Positions 25,439-33,986 of a stretch of DNA of 64,000 nt are shown here, piece by piece. The notes under the pieces are model-generated. The model was not told the origin of the DNA, did no database searches, and worked only from the letters and a program-made list of their open reading frames with translations. This DNA is from Paenarthrobacter sp. JL.01a. GTDB taxonomy: Bacteria > Actinomycetota > Actinomycetes > Actinomycetales > Micrococcaceae. The stretch covers positions 124,001-188,000 of the forward strand of contig NZ_CP104877.1 of NCBI RefSeq assembly GCF_025452095.1, in the 5' to 3' direction. Within the stretch, counting starts at the first letter, position 1, and every line of letters begins with the position of its first letter. A program made the translations under genes and the position numbers.

Positions 25439-25522
25439 GATAACCGAAGTCTGGCGCGACCCAACCGCAACTTGGTCTGACAGGCGCTGAGCTGCGGTGG
25501 GCCGCAGCCCCGAGAATCCTTG

Positions 25523-26500
25523 TCAGGCAGGACGCAAGGACGTGAGACCGCCGTCGTTCAATATGCGCGCAAACACGCGGGGGTCCATCATCTCTGCCCA
25601 GCCCCACCGGATGACGGTCAAGCCCAGAGCCCGCAGACCATTTTCGCGGGCCTTTTCGGCCATGACTGCCTGCTGGATGGTCTGGTTTCCCCGCAGTCTG
25701 TTCCTCAGGTACTTGCCGTTGCCGTCAAATTCCCCCACGAGGTCGAGTTCCGGCCACCAGAAGTCGGTTCGTGCTGTTCGTCCGTTCCGCAACGTAAAAG
25801 AGCCTTGAAGAGTGGGGACGGGGAAGTTGAGCAAGATCATCCGGGCCCGGCTCATGGATTCCCCTACTGACTCCGACTTGTCTGTGGACAATTCGAGGAC
25901 CGTGCTGGCCCGACGCCGTCGTGACTGACTCGTGAGCACGGCCATACCGTCAGCAAGTTCGTCAACGCTCGATGGCTGACCCCAGGCCCTTTCCTTGTCC
26001 CAATCGTCGACGTCGGGAGCTTTGCCCCGTGCTGATTCCCGTCTGCTGGAGTCCACAACCGCCAATGCCTCGGCAAAATTCAGGGTGGCAGCCAGCTCCG
26101 CCGTCGTGCGCACTTTGTCAGTGACCTGGAAGTCGCCGAGCCTGGCGATGGCGACGTCACGGGATCCGAAGCTTCTACGGATCCCGTGTTTTGATCGACC
26201 ACCTGTGGGATCGTCAGTGACGGTGCACAGGTGCTTTGGAACTCCCACTACGCCGAGCCCCCAGAGGAGTGCCGCCGTCTGCAGGTTGAAAACGGGCGTT
26301 AACCTTGCCGTGTTGACCAGTGCCGCTGCGTGGAGCCCGTGCCGCTGACGGCTATTGAGCCCTGCCCAGTAAGCCGCCCGGACATAAGTGCCTCGTCGGA
26401 CGCGGACAAGCTCGCCTCGTTTGGCACGCTTGGCGAGTTGGCGAGGGTCGTGTCCAATACGAGTCGCATCCGTGGCGAGTATGAGTTCTTGTAAGGCCAT
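25523..26500 (-). CDS. AbiEi-like N-terminal domain with DUF559-type endonuclease-like C-terminus
   Basis: A 325-residue protein. Residues 1-55 form a winged-helix-type segment (IGHDPRQLAKRAKRGELVRV, RRGTYVRA) like the AbiEi antitoxin N-domain. The C-terminal 100 residues resemble the Vsr/DUF559 restriction-endonuclease-like fold: LVGEFDGNGKY (Asp259, Lys263), then MAEKARENGLRALGLTVIRW. No toxin (AbiEii nucleotidyltransferase) gene is adjacent. Such single proteins are common and usually multicopy in Micrococcaceae genomes; the function is not established. It is transcribed opposite to ftsH. Confidence 0.7.
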   Translation of the reverse strand: MALQELILATDATRIGHDPRQLAKRAKRGELVRVRRGTYVRAAYWAGLNSRQRHGLHAAALVNTARLTPVFNLQTAALLWGLGVVGVPKHLCTVTDDPTGGRSKHGIRRSFGSRDVAIARLGDFQVTDKVRTTAELAATLNFAEALAVVDSSRRESARGKAPDVDDWDKERAWGQPSSVDELADGMAVLTSQSRRRRASTVLELSTDKSESVGESMSRARMILLNFPVPTLQGSFTLRNGRTARTDFWWPELDLVGEFDGNGKYLRNRLRGNQTIQQAVMAEKARENGLRALGLTVIRWGWAEMMDPRVFARILNDGGLTSLRPA

Positions 26501-26880
26501 GGGTCTTACGCTTCCCCCAGTCGTCCCGGGCCGAAAGCTGCAGCATGGTCTATGTGGAAAAGCGCCACCGCGGCCTTTTCCGCCAATCGCGCCCTTTGTT
26601 CACTCTCTCCGCGCCCCTTGCGTCAGTTCGCACCAGTGGTTACGGGTGCGTTTGGCGCGAAGGGGTGCGCGGTCCTGGAAGGCGGTCCGGAGCGCGGCCT
26701 GAGTAACGCTCCTGGAAAACGCGCCCAACAACCCTGTCCCGGCAAGCCCGCCGCGAGTATCCTGTGTACGCCCAGAGGGAACTTTTGGACTTTCCAGTGC
26801 GTGAATTACTGGGAACGGTGTATAGCTTGAAACCGAAGCAGCACCACTCGCGCGCAGAAGTTGCGCCTTGCAGCACTACC
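26501..26880. other. Intergenic region upstream of ftsH
   Basis: About 400 bp without a supportable gene, between the divergent AbiEi-like gene and ftsH. It holds the second copy of the imperfect inverted repeat (26609-26672). A TATAGC hexamer near 26821 could be a -10 element for ftsH, but no convincing -35 is seen 17 bp upstream. Nothing else was recognised. Confidence 0.5.
26609..26672. repeat. Imperfect inverted repeat, intergenic family copy 2
   Basis: CCGCGCCCCTTGCG (from 26609) pairs imperfectly with CGCGAAGGGGTGCGCGG (to 26672), and TTCGCACC with GGGTGCG around a short loop. The arrangement parallels the element at 24441-24506, including CGCACC/GGTGCG near the loop. It lies in the ftsH upstream region. 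Confidence 0.5.
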
Positions 26881-26911
26881 AGGAGGGACGGGGCAAAACC
26901 CCGATCAGATG
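26881..26911 (+). promoter_or_regulatory. ftsH ribosome-binding site with intervening hairpin
   Basis: A strong Shine-Dalgarno AGGAGGGA at 26881-26888 lies 20 nt from the ATG at 26909, too far for direct use. Between them CGGGG (26889-26893) pairs with CCCCG (26899-26903) around a CAAAA loop. Folding this hairpin brings the Shine-Dalgarno to an effective distance of about 5 nt. This supports the 26909 start and could modulate ftsH translation. Confidence 0.55.
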
Positions 26912-28978
26912 AAAGCTAAGAGTTTCTTCAAGGGCCCGGGCATCTGGATTGTTGTCGTCGTTGGCTTGCTCCTGGTGGCATTCGCAACACTGGCTCCGGG
27001 CGGTTCCACACGCATTGACACCAAGGACGGACTTGACCTCCTTTCCCAGAGCGGGAAGGTGGAACAGGCCAAGATTTTCGACGCCGAGAACCGTGTTGAC
27101 CTGGTGCTCAAGGACAACCTGAACCTCGATGGCCAGGACAAGGGCAAGAACGTCCAGTTCTTCTACGTCACGGACCGCGGTCCGGACGTCGTGAAGGCTG
27201 TCACCAACGCCAACCCGGACAAGGGCTTCACTGACCAGCCCGTCGAGAACAACTGGTTCTCCGGCCTGTTCTCGCTCCTCATTCCGGTGCTGCTGCTGGG
27301 TGTGCTCTTCTGGTTCCTGCTCTCCCGTATGCAGGGTGGCGGCTCCAAGGTGATGCAGTTCGGCAAGTCCAAGGCCAAGCTGGTCAACAAAGACATGCCC
27401 CAGGTGACGTTCGCCGATGTCGCCGGCGCCGACGAGGCTGTGGAAGAACTCCAGGAAATCAAGGAGTTCCTCCAGGAACCGTCCAAGTTCCAGGCCGTTG
27501 GCGCAAAGATCCCCAAGGGCGTGCTGCTCTACGGCCCTCCAGGTACCGGTAAGACGTTGCTGGCCCGCGCCGTGGCCGGTGAAGCCGGTGTTCCCTTCTT
27601 CTCCATTTCGGGCTCGGACTTCGTTGAAATGTTCGTCGGTGTGGGTGCGTCCCGTGTCCGCGACCTCTTTGAGCAGGCCAAGGCAAGTTCGCCCGCCATC
27701 ATCTTCGTGGACGAGATCGACGCCGTAGGCCGTCACCGTGGCGCCGGCATCGGTGGCGGTAACGACGAGCGCGAGCAAACCCTGAACCAGCTCCTTGTGG
27801 AGATGGACGGCTTTGACGTCAAGACCAACGTCATCCTGATCGCAGCCACCAACCGTCCCGACGTCCTGGACCCCGCACTGTTGCGCCCGGGCCGTTTTGA
27901 CCGCCAGATCACCGTGGAAGCTCCGGACATGATCGGCCGCGAACAGATCCTCAATGTCCATGCCAAGGGCAAGCCCATGGCTCCCGGCATCGACCTCAGG
28001 GCTGTTGCCAAGAAGACCCCGGGCTACACCGGTGCCGACCTGGCCAACGTCCTGAACGAGGCCGCGCTGCTGACTGCACGTTCAAACGCCAACCTGATCG
28101 ACGACCGCGCACTGGACGAGGCCATCGACCGCGTCATGGCCGGCCCCCAGAAGCGCAGCCGCGTGATGAAGGAACTCGAGCGCAAGATCACGGCGTACCA
28201 CGAAGGTGGCCACGCGCTGGTGGCAGCGGCACTGCGGAACTCCGCTCCGGTCACCAAGATCACCATCCTTCCCCGCGGCCGTGCCCTCGGCTACACCATG
28301 GTGATCCCCGAGGACGACAAGTACTCGGTCACCCGCAACGAACTGCTGGACCAGATGGCCTATGCCATGGGCGGCCGCGTCGCCGAGGAAATCGTCTTCC
28401 ACGACCCCTCCACGGGTGCGTCCAACGACATCGAAAAGGCCACCTCCACGGCCCGCAAGATGGTCACCCAGTACGGCATGAGCGAACGCGTTGGTGCCGT
28501 GAAACTGGGACAAGGCGGCGGCGAGCCGTTCCTTGGACGTGACGCTGCCCAGGAGCGGAACTTCTCTGACCAGATCGCATATGTCGTGGACGAAGAAGTT
28601 CGTCGCCTGATCGACCAGGCCCACGACGAGGCCTATGCCATCCTCACGGAAAACCGGGACATCCTGGACCGTCTGGCGCTGGAACTGCTTGAGCGGGAAA
28701 CCCTGAACCAGGCCGAGATCGCCGAGATCTTCCACGACATCCGCAAGCGCGACTTCCGCGAGATCTGGCTGTCCAAGGAATCCCGGCCGGTCCAGTCGAT
28801 TCCGCCGGTGGAAACCCGGGCAGAAAAGGCCGAGCGCGAAGCCCAGGAGGAAGCCAAGAAGGCCCGTTTGGACGAGCCGCTGGACGTCGTAGCTCCGCAC
28901 GCCCAAGGTGTCAGCAGCCAGGAATCCTTCCAGGCCCCGCAGCCCGACGGCGGCAACGACCACCCGCATCACGGCTAA
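26909..28978 (+). CDS. ftsH: ATP-dependent zinc metalloprotease FtsH
   Basis: A 689-residue membrane-anchored AAA+ protease that degrades misfolded membrane proteins and regulators. Membrane helices are at about 11-29 and 117-139, with the extracytoplasmic domain between. The AAA module has Walker A GPPGTGKT (209-216), Walker B IIFVDEID (264-271) and the second region of homology with LLRPGRFDR. The protease site is HEGGH (431-435). The C-terminal tail beyond about 610 is charged and low-complexity. An in-frame TTG at 26861 would extend the protein, but ATG 26909 gives the family N-terminus. The folate genes follow directly, as in many actinobacteria. Confidence 0.97.
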   Translation: MKAKSFFKGPGIWIVVVVGLLLVAFATLAPGGSTRIDTKDGLDLLSQSGKVEQAKIFDAENRVDLVLKDNLNLDGQDKGKNVQFFYVTDRGPDVVKAVTNANPDKGFTDQPVENNWFSGLFSLLIPVLLLGVLFWFLLSRMQGGGSKVMQFGKSKAKLVNKDMPQVTFADVAGADEAVEELQEIKEFLQEPSKFQAVGAKIPKGVLLYGPPGTGKTLLARAVAGEAGVPFFSISGSDFVEMFVGVGASRVRDLFEQAKASSPAIIFVDEIDAVGRHRGAGIGGGNDEREQTLNQLLVEMDGFDVKTNVILIAATNRPDVLDPALLRPGRFDRQITVEAPDMIGREQILNVHAKGKPMAPGIDLRAVAKKTPGYTGADLANVLNEAALLTARSNANLIDDRALDEAIDRVMAGPQKRSRVMKELERKITAYHEGGHALVAAALRNSAPVTKITILPRGRALGYTMVIPEDDKYSVTRNELLDQMAYAMGGRVAEEIVFHDPSTGASNDIEKATSTARKMVTQYGMSERVGAVKLGQGGGEPFLGRDAAQERNFSDQIAYVVDEEVRRLIDQAHDEAYAILTENRDILDRLALELLERETLNQAEIAEIFHDIRKRDFREIWLSKESRPVQSIPPVETRAEKAEREAQEEAKKARLDEPLDVVAPHAQGVSSQESFQAPQPDGGNDHPHHG

Positions 28979-28988
28979 GCTTTCTGCT

Positions 28989-29621
28989 GTGACTCATTTC
29001 GACGACGACGACCTCGCCGCCGCCCACGGTTCCGCCGCGGGCTCCAAGGCCCACTCCAAAGTGGACCGCCCGCGCATCGAAGCGGCTGTCCGGGAAATCC
29101 TTCTGGCCATTGGCGAAGACCCTGACCGTGGCGGCCTCCAGGACACGCCCAAGCGCGTGGCCAAGGCCTACGCGGAGGTCTTCGCCGGGCTCCACCAGCA
29201 CCCGGCTGATGTCCTGTCCACCACGTTCGACCTCGACCATGAAGAGCTTGTCCTGGTGAAGGACATCCCCTTCTACTCCACGTGCGAACACCACCTGGTG
29301 CCGTTCCACGGAGTAGCCCACGTCGGTTACATTCCGTCACATGACGGCAAGGTGACCGGCCTCAGCAAGCTGGCACGGCTGGTGGACATCTACGCACGCC
29401 GGCCGCAGGTGCAGGAACGCCTCACCACGCAGATCGTGGAGGCCCTGGTGCAGCACCTCAACCCGCGCGGGGCGATTGTCGTCGTCGAATGTGAACACAT
29501 GTGCATGTCCATGCGCGGCATCCGCAAGCCGGGCGCCAAGACCGTCACCAGCGCGGTGCGCGGTCAGCTCCATGACCCGGCCACCCGCGCCGAGGCCATG
29601 AGCCTCATCATCGGAAGGTAA
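28989..29621 (+). CDS. folE: GTP cyclohydrolase I
   Basis: A 210-residue enzyme making 7,8-dihydroneopterin triphosphate from GTP, the first step of folate synthesis. Zinc ligands and active-site segments are visible: [40 protein letters not shown] and [24 protein letters not shown] at 28989 (VTHFDDDDL) is used, 10 bp after the ftsH stop; no strong Shine-Dalgarno is seen there, so translation may depend on coupling to ftsH. The first 35 residues are Asp/Ala-rich and not conserved. It is the first of four consecutive folate genes. Confidence 0.95.
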   Translation: MTHFDDDDLAAAHGSAAGSKAHSKVDRPRIEAAVREILLAIGEDPDRGGLQDTPKRVAKAYAEVFAGLHQHPADVLSTTFDLDHEELVLVKDIPFYSTCEHHLVPFHGVAHVGYIPSHDGKVTGLSKLARLVDIYARRPQVQERLTTQIVEALVQHLNPRGAIVVVECEHMCMSMRGIRKPGAKTVTSAVRGQLHDPATRAEAMSLIIGR

Positions 29622-29626
29622 GCATT

Positions 29627-30532
29627 ATGGACTCCCTCGCTGCAGCACCCGGAACCGGCCCGGCTACGAGCCCGCTGCCGGTTCTCCGTAAGCCGCGGCC
29701 GGCGGCCAGGTTCGAGGACCTGCCAACGGACCGCACGCTCGTCATGGGAATCCTCAACGTCACCCCGGATTCCTTCAGCGACGGCGGCAACCACCGCACG
29801 CCCGACTCGGCAATAGCGCTGGGCCTGCGGATGTTCTACGCCGGAGCTGACATCATCGACGTCGGCGGCGAGTCGACGCGGTCGGGCGCTGAGCCCGTGG
29901 ACCCCGAAGAAGAACAACGCCGTGTCCTGCCGGTGGTCCAGGCGCTGGTGAAGGCCGGGGCCCTGGTCAGCATCGACACGATGCACACCTCCACTGCCGC
30001 GGCAGCTGTCGAGGCCGGAGCCGCCATCATCAACGATGTGTCCGGCCTGACCATCGAACCCGGCATGCCGGAGCTCGTGGCACGCACCAAGGTCCCGTAC
30101 ATCCTCACGCACCGCCGTGGGGACGCCCGGACCATGGACAGCTTGACGGACTACGAGAACGTAACCGAGGACGTGGTGGCCGAACTCAGCGGCGTCCGCG
30201 ACAAACTGTATGCCGCAGGCGTTGCTCCGGAGCAGATCATCGTCGATCCCGGCATCGGGTTCTCCAAGAACGAGGACCAGAACTGGGAGCTGCTGAAGAA
30301 CCTGGACCAGCTCTTCACGCTTGGCCACAAGGTGATGGTGGCCGCTTCCCGCAAGCGCTTCCTGGGTTCGCTTCTTACCGTGGCCGGCAAGTCGGCTGCT
30401 CCCTTGGAACGCGACGCCGCTACCGCCGCCATCACCGCTTTGAGCGCAGCCAAGGGCGCCTGGGCTGTCCGCGTCCACGACGTCGGTCCCAGCCTTGACG
30501 CCGTCAAGGTTGCCGCCCGTATCGCCCGTTGA
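29627..30532 (+). CDS. folP: Dihydropteroate synthase
   Basis: A 301-residue TIM-barrel enzyme that condenses dihydropterin pyrophosphate with p-aminobenzoate; it is the sulfonamide target. Signatures are MGILNVTPDSFSDGG (pABA loop 1), DIIDVGGESTRSGAEPVDP (loop 2), INDVSGL, and IIVDPGIGFSKNEDQNWELL. An N-terminal extension of about 40 residues rich in Pro and Ala precedes the core. GGAAGG precedes the ATG, 5 bp after folE stops. Normal length for actinobacterial FolP. Confidence 0.96.
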   Translation: MDSLAAAPGTGPATSPLPVLRKPRPAARFEDLPTDRTLVMGILNVTPDSFSDGGNHRTPDSAIALGLRMFYAGADIIDVGGESTRSGAEPVDPEEEQRRVLPVVQALVKAGALVSIDTMHTSTAAAAVEAGAAIINDVSGLTIEPGMPELVARTKVPYILTHRRGDARTMDSLTDYENVTEDVVAELSGVRDKLYAAGVAPEQIIVDPGIGFSKNEDQNWELLKNLDQLFTLGHKVMVAASRKRFLGSLLTVAGKSAAPLERDAATAAITALSAAKGAWAVRVHDVGPSLDAVKVAARIAR

Positions 30533-30544
30533 TTGGATAAAGCT

Positions 30545-30904
30545 GTGGACAGGATCACGCTGACCGGCGTCACCGCCGTCGGTTATCACGGAGTGTTCGA
30601 TTTCGAGCGCCGGGACGGGCAGCCCTTTGTGGTGGATGCCGTGCTGCACACGGATTTCACCCGGGCTGCCGAGACTGATGATCTGCAGTACACAGCGCAT
30701 TACGGCCAGGTCGCGGAGCTGATCACCAAGCACATCGAGGGCGAGCCCTTGAACCTGATTGAAGGCTTGGCCGTGAGGATCGCCGAGGGCATCCTCGAGA
30801 ACTACAACGTGGCCGCCGTCGACGTCACTGTCCACAAGCCCAAGGCGCCGATTGAGGTGCCGTTCGGCGATGTGACTGTCAGCGTCCACCGGGAGCGGTC
30901 ATGA
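30545..30904 (+). CDS. folB: Dihydroneopterin aldolase
   Basis: A 119-residue FolB-type enzyme that cleaves dihydroneopterin to 6-hydroxymethyl-dihydropterin and glycolaldehyde. It has DRITLTGVTAVGYHGVFDFE (substrate tyrosine/histidine/glycine loop), NLIEGLAVRIAEGILENY with the catalytic Glu, and the HKPKAPIEVPFGDVTV tail, all family-typical. GTG at 30545 is preferred; TTG at 30533 would add four residues. It overlaps folK by the 4-bp ATGA at 30901. Confidence 0.95.
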   Translation: MDRITLTGVTAVGYHGVFDFERRDGQPFVVDAVLHTDFTRAAETDDLQYTAHYGQVAELITKHIEGEPLNLIEGLAVRIAEGILENYNVAAVDVTVHKPKAPIEVPFGDVTVSVHRERS

Positions 30905-31446
30905 CCTCTGGCTATACCAAGGCCATTTTGGCGTTGGGCAGCAACCTGGGGGAGCGCAACGACACCCTGTCCACTGCTGTCGCGGATCTGGTTGACCCGC
31001 CGGAGGTCCGCCTCCTGGGGGTTTCGCCGGTGGTTCAGACCAAGCCCGTCGGTGGGCCGGAGGGCCAGCCTGATTTTTTGAACATGGTCATGGCGGTGGA
31101 AACCACGCTTACGCCGCTGGAGCTCCTCAAGCACTGCAACGAGGTGGAAGAAAAGCATCACCGTACGCGTGAAGTGCGCTGGGGTCCACGGACGCTGGAC
31201 GTGGACATCATCGTGTTCGGAGACGTTGTGAGCGACGACCCCGTCCTTACCCTTCCGCACCCCAGGGCAGCAGAGCGGGCGTTCGTGTTGTACCCGTGGT
31301 CGCTGCTTGAACCGCACGCACAGCTGAACGGCCGGGGCGTGGCTGAACTGGCTGCCGTCGCGGCTGACATGCCTGACATCCGCAGGTTTGACGGATACGG
31401 CGATGTCGCCGGCATCCCGGCGACGGGGGCGGTGGAGCAGCCGTGA
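30901..31446 (+). CDS. folK: 6-hydroxymethyl-7,8-dihydropterin pyrophosphokinase
   Basis: A 181-residue HPPK that activates hydroxymethyl-dihydropterin with ATP for FolP. Motifs are ALGSNLGERNDTL at the start, VQTKPVGGPEGQPDFLNMVM, and the signature WGPRTLDVDIIVFGD with magnesium-binding aspartates, followed by LPHPRAAERAFVL. Overlaps at both ends (ATGA with folB, GTGA with the DUF3180 gene) show tight translational coupling. Separate from folB, not fused as in some bacteria. Confidence 0.96.
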   Translation: MTSGYTKAILALGSNLGERNDTLSTAVADLVDPPEVRLLGVSPVVQTKPVGGPEGQPDFLNMVMAVETTLTPLELLKHCNEVEEKHHRTREVRWGPRTLDVDIIVFGDVVSDDPVLTLPHPRAAERAFVLYPWSLLEPHAQLNGRGVAELAAVAADMPDIRRFDGYGDVAGIPATGAVEQP

Positions 31447-31964
31447 AAGCCATGCGCCCAGTGGTTTTGGTGCTCATCGCGGTCATTGCTGCCGTTGTTG
31501 GTTGGTTGGCGACGTTGAGCACCAACCGCTTCAGCATGCCCACCCCGGTCCTGCCGACGTCGGCCCTGGTCACCATGGGCGTCATTGCCGGACTCACGCT
31601 TGTCATGGGCGTACGGGTCCTGCGCTGGCGGAACGGCAAGAAGAAGAACCTGCTGAATCCGATCCTTGCTGCCCGGACGCTGATCCTTGCCCAGGCGTGC
31701 GCCTACGCGGGAACACTCCTCCTTGGCTGGCATGCCGGAATTGCTGTGGACCTCCTGCGGATCGGCACCCTTCGCAGCGGTGAAGGCATTTTGTGGAACG
31801 CGCTCCTCATGGGCGGAGGCGGCGTAGTGATGATTGTTGTCGGCCTGGTGGTGGAGCGTTTTTGCCGCATTCCGCCGGAGGACATCGAGGGCGGCACTTC
31901 CGGTCCGGAAACCCGCCGCGGAGAGACCAAAGGCGAAGGCGAGTATGCATACCGAGGCGATTGA
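31443..31964 (+). CDS. DUF3180 membrane protein
   Basis: A 173-residue protein with four membrane helices (around MRPVVLVLIAVIAAVVGWLA, ALVTMGVIAGLTLVMGVRVL, AQACAYAGTLLLGWHAGIAV and MGGGGVVMIVVGLVVERF) and a charged C-terminal tail. DUF3180 proteins regularly follow folK in actinobacteria; the function is unknown. GTG start at 31443 overlaps the folK stop, and the last 20 bp overlap the next gene. Confidence 0.85.
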   Translation: MKAMRPVVLVLIAVIAAVVGWLATLSTNRFSMPTPVLPTSALVTMGVIAGLTLVMGVRVLRWRNGKKKNLLNPILAARTLILAQACAYAGTLLLGWHAGIAVDLLRIGTLRSGEGILWNALLMGGGGVVMIVVGLVVERFCRIPPEDIEGGTSGPETRRGETKGEGEYAYRGD

Positions 31965-32457
31965 CCCTCCCGGCGTCCAGTGGCTGCGGGTTTCCCCGAA
32001 GTACGTCACTGTCCGCTTGGTGGAGTGGGCCATCGGCAACCTGGTGATGCTGGCCGCGCTTAGCCTGCCGCTTGTGTTCGTGCTTTTGGGCTGGTGGCGT
32101 TGGCCGCCGCTCTGGCTGGCCATCGCCGTGCCCGCGGTGATGTTGGTGTTGGCGCTGTGGCGCTTGGTGCTGATTCCGCGGCAAGTACGGGCCATCGGTT
32201 ACGCAGAACGCGACGATGATCTGCTCATCCGCCGTGGCATCTTCTTCCAGCGCACCATGGTGGTTCCTTACGGCCGGATGCAATACGTCGATGTTGCCGT
32301 CGGGCCTGTTGAGCGCAGCCTGGGGCTGTGCACCCTGAAGCTGCACACCGCTTCGACAGGAACAAACGCCCATCTCCCCGGTCTTCCGGCACAGGAAGGC
32401 GCCCGCCTGCGTGAGCAGCTTTCGGCCCGCGGAGAAGCCAGGCTGGCCGGGCTGTGA
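31945..32457 (+). CDS. PH domain membrane protein, YdbS-like (bPH2)
   Basis: A 170-residue protein with two adjacent membrane helices (about 27-70) followed by one bacterial PH (DUF304/bPH2) domain: IGYAERDDDLLIRRGIFFQR, TMVVPYGRMQYVDVAVGPVE and RSLGLCTLKLHTASTG. This is the small partner of the YdbS/YdbT pair. The ATG at 31945 lies within the end of the DUF3180 gene. The end overlaps the next start (GTGA at 32454), implying stoichiometric synthesis with the larger PH protein. Confidence 0.85.
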   Translation: MHTEAIDPPGVQWLRVSPKYVTVRLVEWAIGNLVMLAALSLPLVFVLLGWWRWPPLWLAIAVPAVMLVLALWRLVLIPRQVRAIGYAERDDDLLIRRGIFFQRTMVVPYGRMQYVDVAVGPVERSLGLCTLKLHTASTGTNAHLPGLPAQEGARLREQLSARGEARLAGL

Positions 32458-33986
32458 GCCCTGGAGAGCCTGTGATGGTGTTGCCGGACCAGGCCGTCGA
32501 CGGCGGGTGGAAGCGCGTCCATCCTGCCTCACCTTTCGTGCGCGGCTGGGTGGCCCTGGCCGCCGTCGGCTTCTTCTTTGGGCGCGATGCCTTCGAGCGC
32601 CTGCTGCAGGGGCGGGACTTTGTTGACCCGGCGTTGAGCGGCAGGGCCCCTTGGCTGCTTGCTGGAGGCGGTGTTGTGCTGCTGCTGACGGTGGGTGGCT
32701 TCATCCTCAGCTGGTACTTCACGCGATACCAGGTGGCCGAGGGCTTCGTCCGCGTGAACACCGGCTTCCTGTTCAAGCAGCAGCGGCAGGCCCGCCTGGA
32801 CCGCGTGCAGGCCATCGACATCGTGCAGCCCCTTTTGGCGCGGATTTTCGGTCTCGCTGAACTCAAGTTCGAAGTGGCCGACGCCGGTGAGTCGGCGGTG
32901 CGGCTGGCTTACCTTCCGGTGGAGCAGGCCAAGCAGTTGCGCGCCACCATACTGGCCCGTGCGGCCGGTGTGGTCAGCGAACCCGGCTCGCCCCAGGAAG
33001 TCCCGGAAGCGCCCGAACATGTGGTGTTATCGGTCCCGCCCGGACGCCTGCTCGGTTCGCTGTTGCTGAGCGAACAGACCGTGGGCATCCTCCTCGGAGC
33101 CGCAGCTGTGGTGTCCACGTCTGTCCTGCTGGATAACACCGCGATTTTCCTGGCCCTCATTCCTGCCATTCTGGGCATTGGCGCCTCATATTGGAATGCG
33201 TTCAACAAGGGCTACAACTTCACCGCCGCCATCTCCCCGGACGGCATCCGGCTCCGCTACGGTCTGCTGGATACGCAGGCGCAGACGTTGCCTCCCGGCC
33301 GTATCCAGGCCGTGATGGTGAGGCAGCCACCCATCTGGAGGATTTTCGGCTGGTACCGCATGCACGTGAACGTGGCCGGTTACGGTGCGGCGGGCACCGG
33401 CGAGGGCGCAGCGCGGACCATGTTGCTCCCTGTGGGCTTGAAGTCCGACGCCCTGCGGATGCTGTCGTTGGTTTTGCCGGATCCCGGCATTGATAACCCC
33501 GAGGAAGTGTTTGTCACCGGATTGGAGGGTCTCGCGCCGGCCTCTGGCAGCGCTTCCGGTACCGACGGATTCGTCACTACGCCGCGTCGCGCCTGGCTGC
33601 TGGCTCCGCTGGGGTGGCGCCGGAACGGCTTCCTCGCCACAGGTACGGCGCTGCTGATCCGGTCCGGCCGGTGGTGGCGCACCCTGGTGGTGGTTCCGCA
33701 TCAGCGCACCCAATCCATGGCCTTGCAACAAGGTCCCCTGGCCCGCCATTTCGGCGTGGCCGATCTTGTCCTGCACACCACGGCGGGTCCAGTCATGCCA
33801 AGGGTGTTCCAAGCGGGAGTGCCGCAGGCAGTGGAACTTTTCGACCAGCAGGCGGCCCGTGCCCGGGAGGCACGCAAGCGGCAGACCAGTGAGCAGTGGC
33901 TGGCGCAGGTAGCGCCGCAGGCTCCCGAAGTTGCGGCGGCAGCCCGACCCCAACACACCAACCAGGAGGACCGACAGGATGGCTAA
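32454..33986 (+). CDS. PH domain membrane protein, YdbT-like
   Basis: A 510-residue membrane protein with repeated bPH2 domains. The first (about 95-170) has GFVRVNTGFLFKQQRQARLD, RVQAIDIVQPLLARIFGLAE; a second follows a helix pair near 205-245 with GIRLRYGLLDTQAQTLPPGR; a third near 400-470 has TLVVVPHQRTQSMALQQGPL. Helices near 27-45 and 63-83 anchor the N-terminus. The B. subtilis homologue YdbT has similar size and layout. Its molecular role is unclear; the YdbS-YdbT pair has been connected with membrane stress. The DUF2520 gene overlaps its last 8 bp. Confidence 0.83.
   Translation: MSPGEPVMVLPDQAVDGGWKRVHPASPFVRGWVALAAVGFFFGRDAFERLLQGRDFVDPALSGRAPWLLAGGGVVLLLTVGGFILSWYFTRYQVAEGFVRVNTGFLFKQQRQARLDRVQAIDIVQPLLARIFGLAELKFEVADAGESAVRLAYLPVEQAKQLRATILARAAGVVSEPGSPQEVPEAPEHVVLSVPPGRLLGSLLLSEQTVGILLGAAAVVSTSVLLDNTAIFLALIPAILGIGASYWNAFNKGYNFTAAISPDGIRLRYGLLDTQAQTLPPGRIQAVMVRQPPIWRIFGWYRMHVNVAGYGAAGTGEGAARTMLLPVGLKSDALRMLSLVLPDPGIDNPEEVFVTGLEGLAPASGSASGTDGFVTTPRRAWLLAPLGWRRNGFLATGTALLIRSGRWWRTLVVVPHQRTQSMALQQGPLARHFGVADLVLHTTAGPVMPRVFQAGVPQAVELFDQQAARAREARKRQTSEQWLAQVAPQAPEVAAAARPQHTNQEDRQDG

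Noticed and set aside
25523..26500. AbiE toxin-antitoxin system
   Set aside because: Only the antitoxin-like N-domain is recognisable; no AbiEii nucleotidyltransferase toxin is encoded next to it and the C-terminus looks like a DUF559 domain.
26876..27961. Open frame antisense to ftsH (361 codons)
   Set aside because: Composition shadow of ftsH with His/Val-rich nonsense protein; ftsH itself has all catalytic motifs.
28979..29000. Riboswitch upstream of folE
   Set aside because: Only 10 bp separate ftsH and folE; there is no room for a THF-type or other riboswitch.
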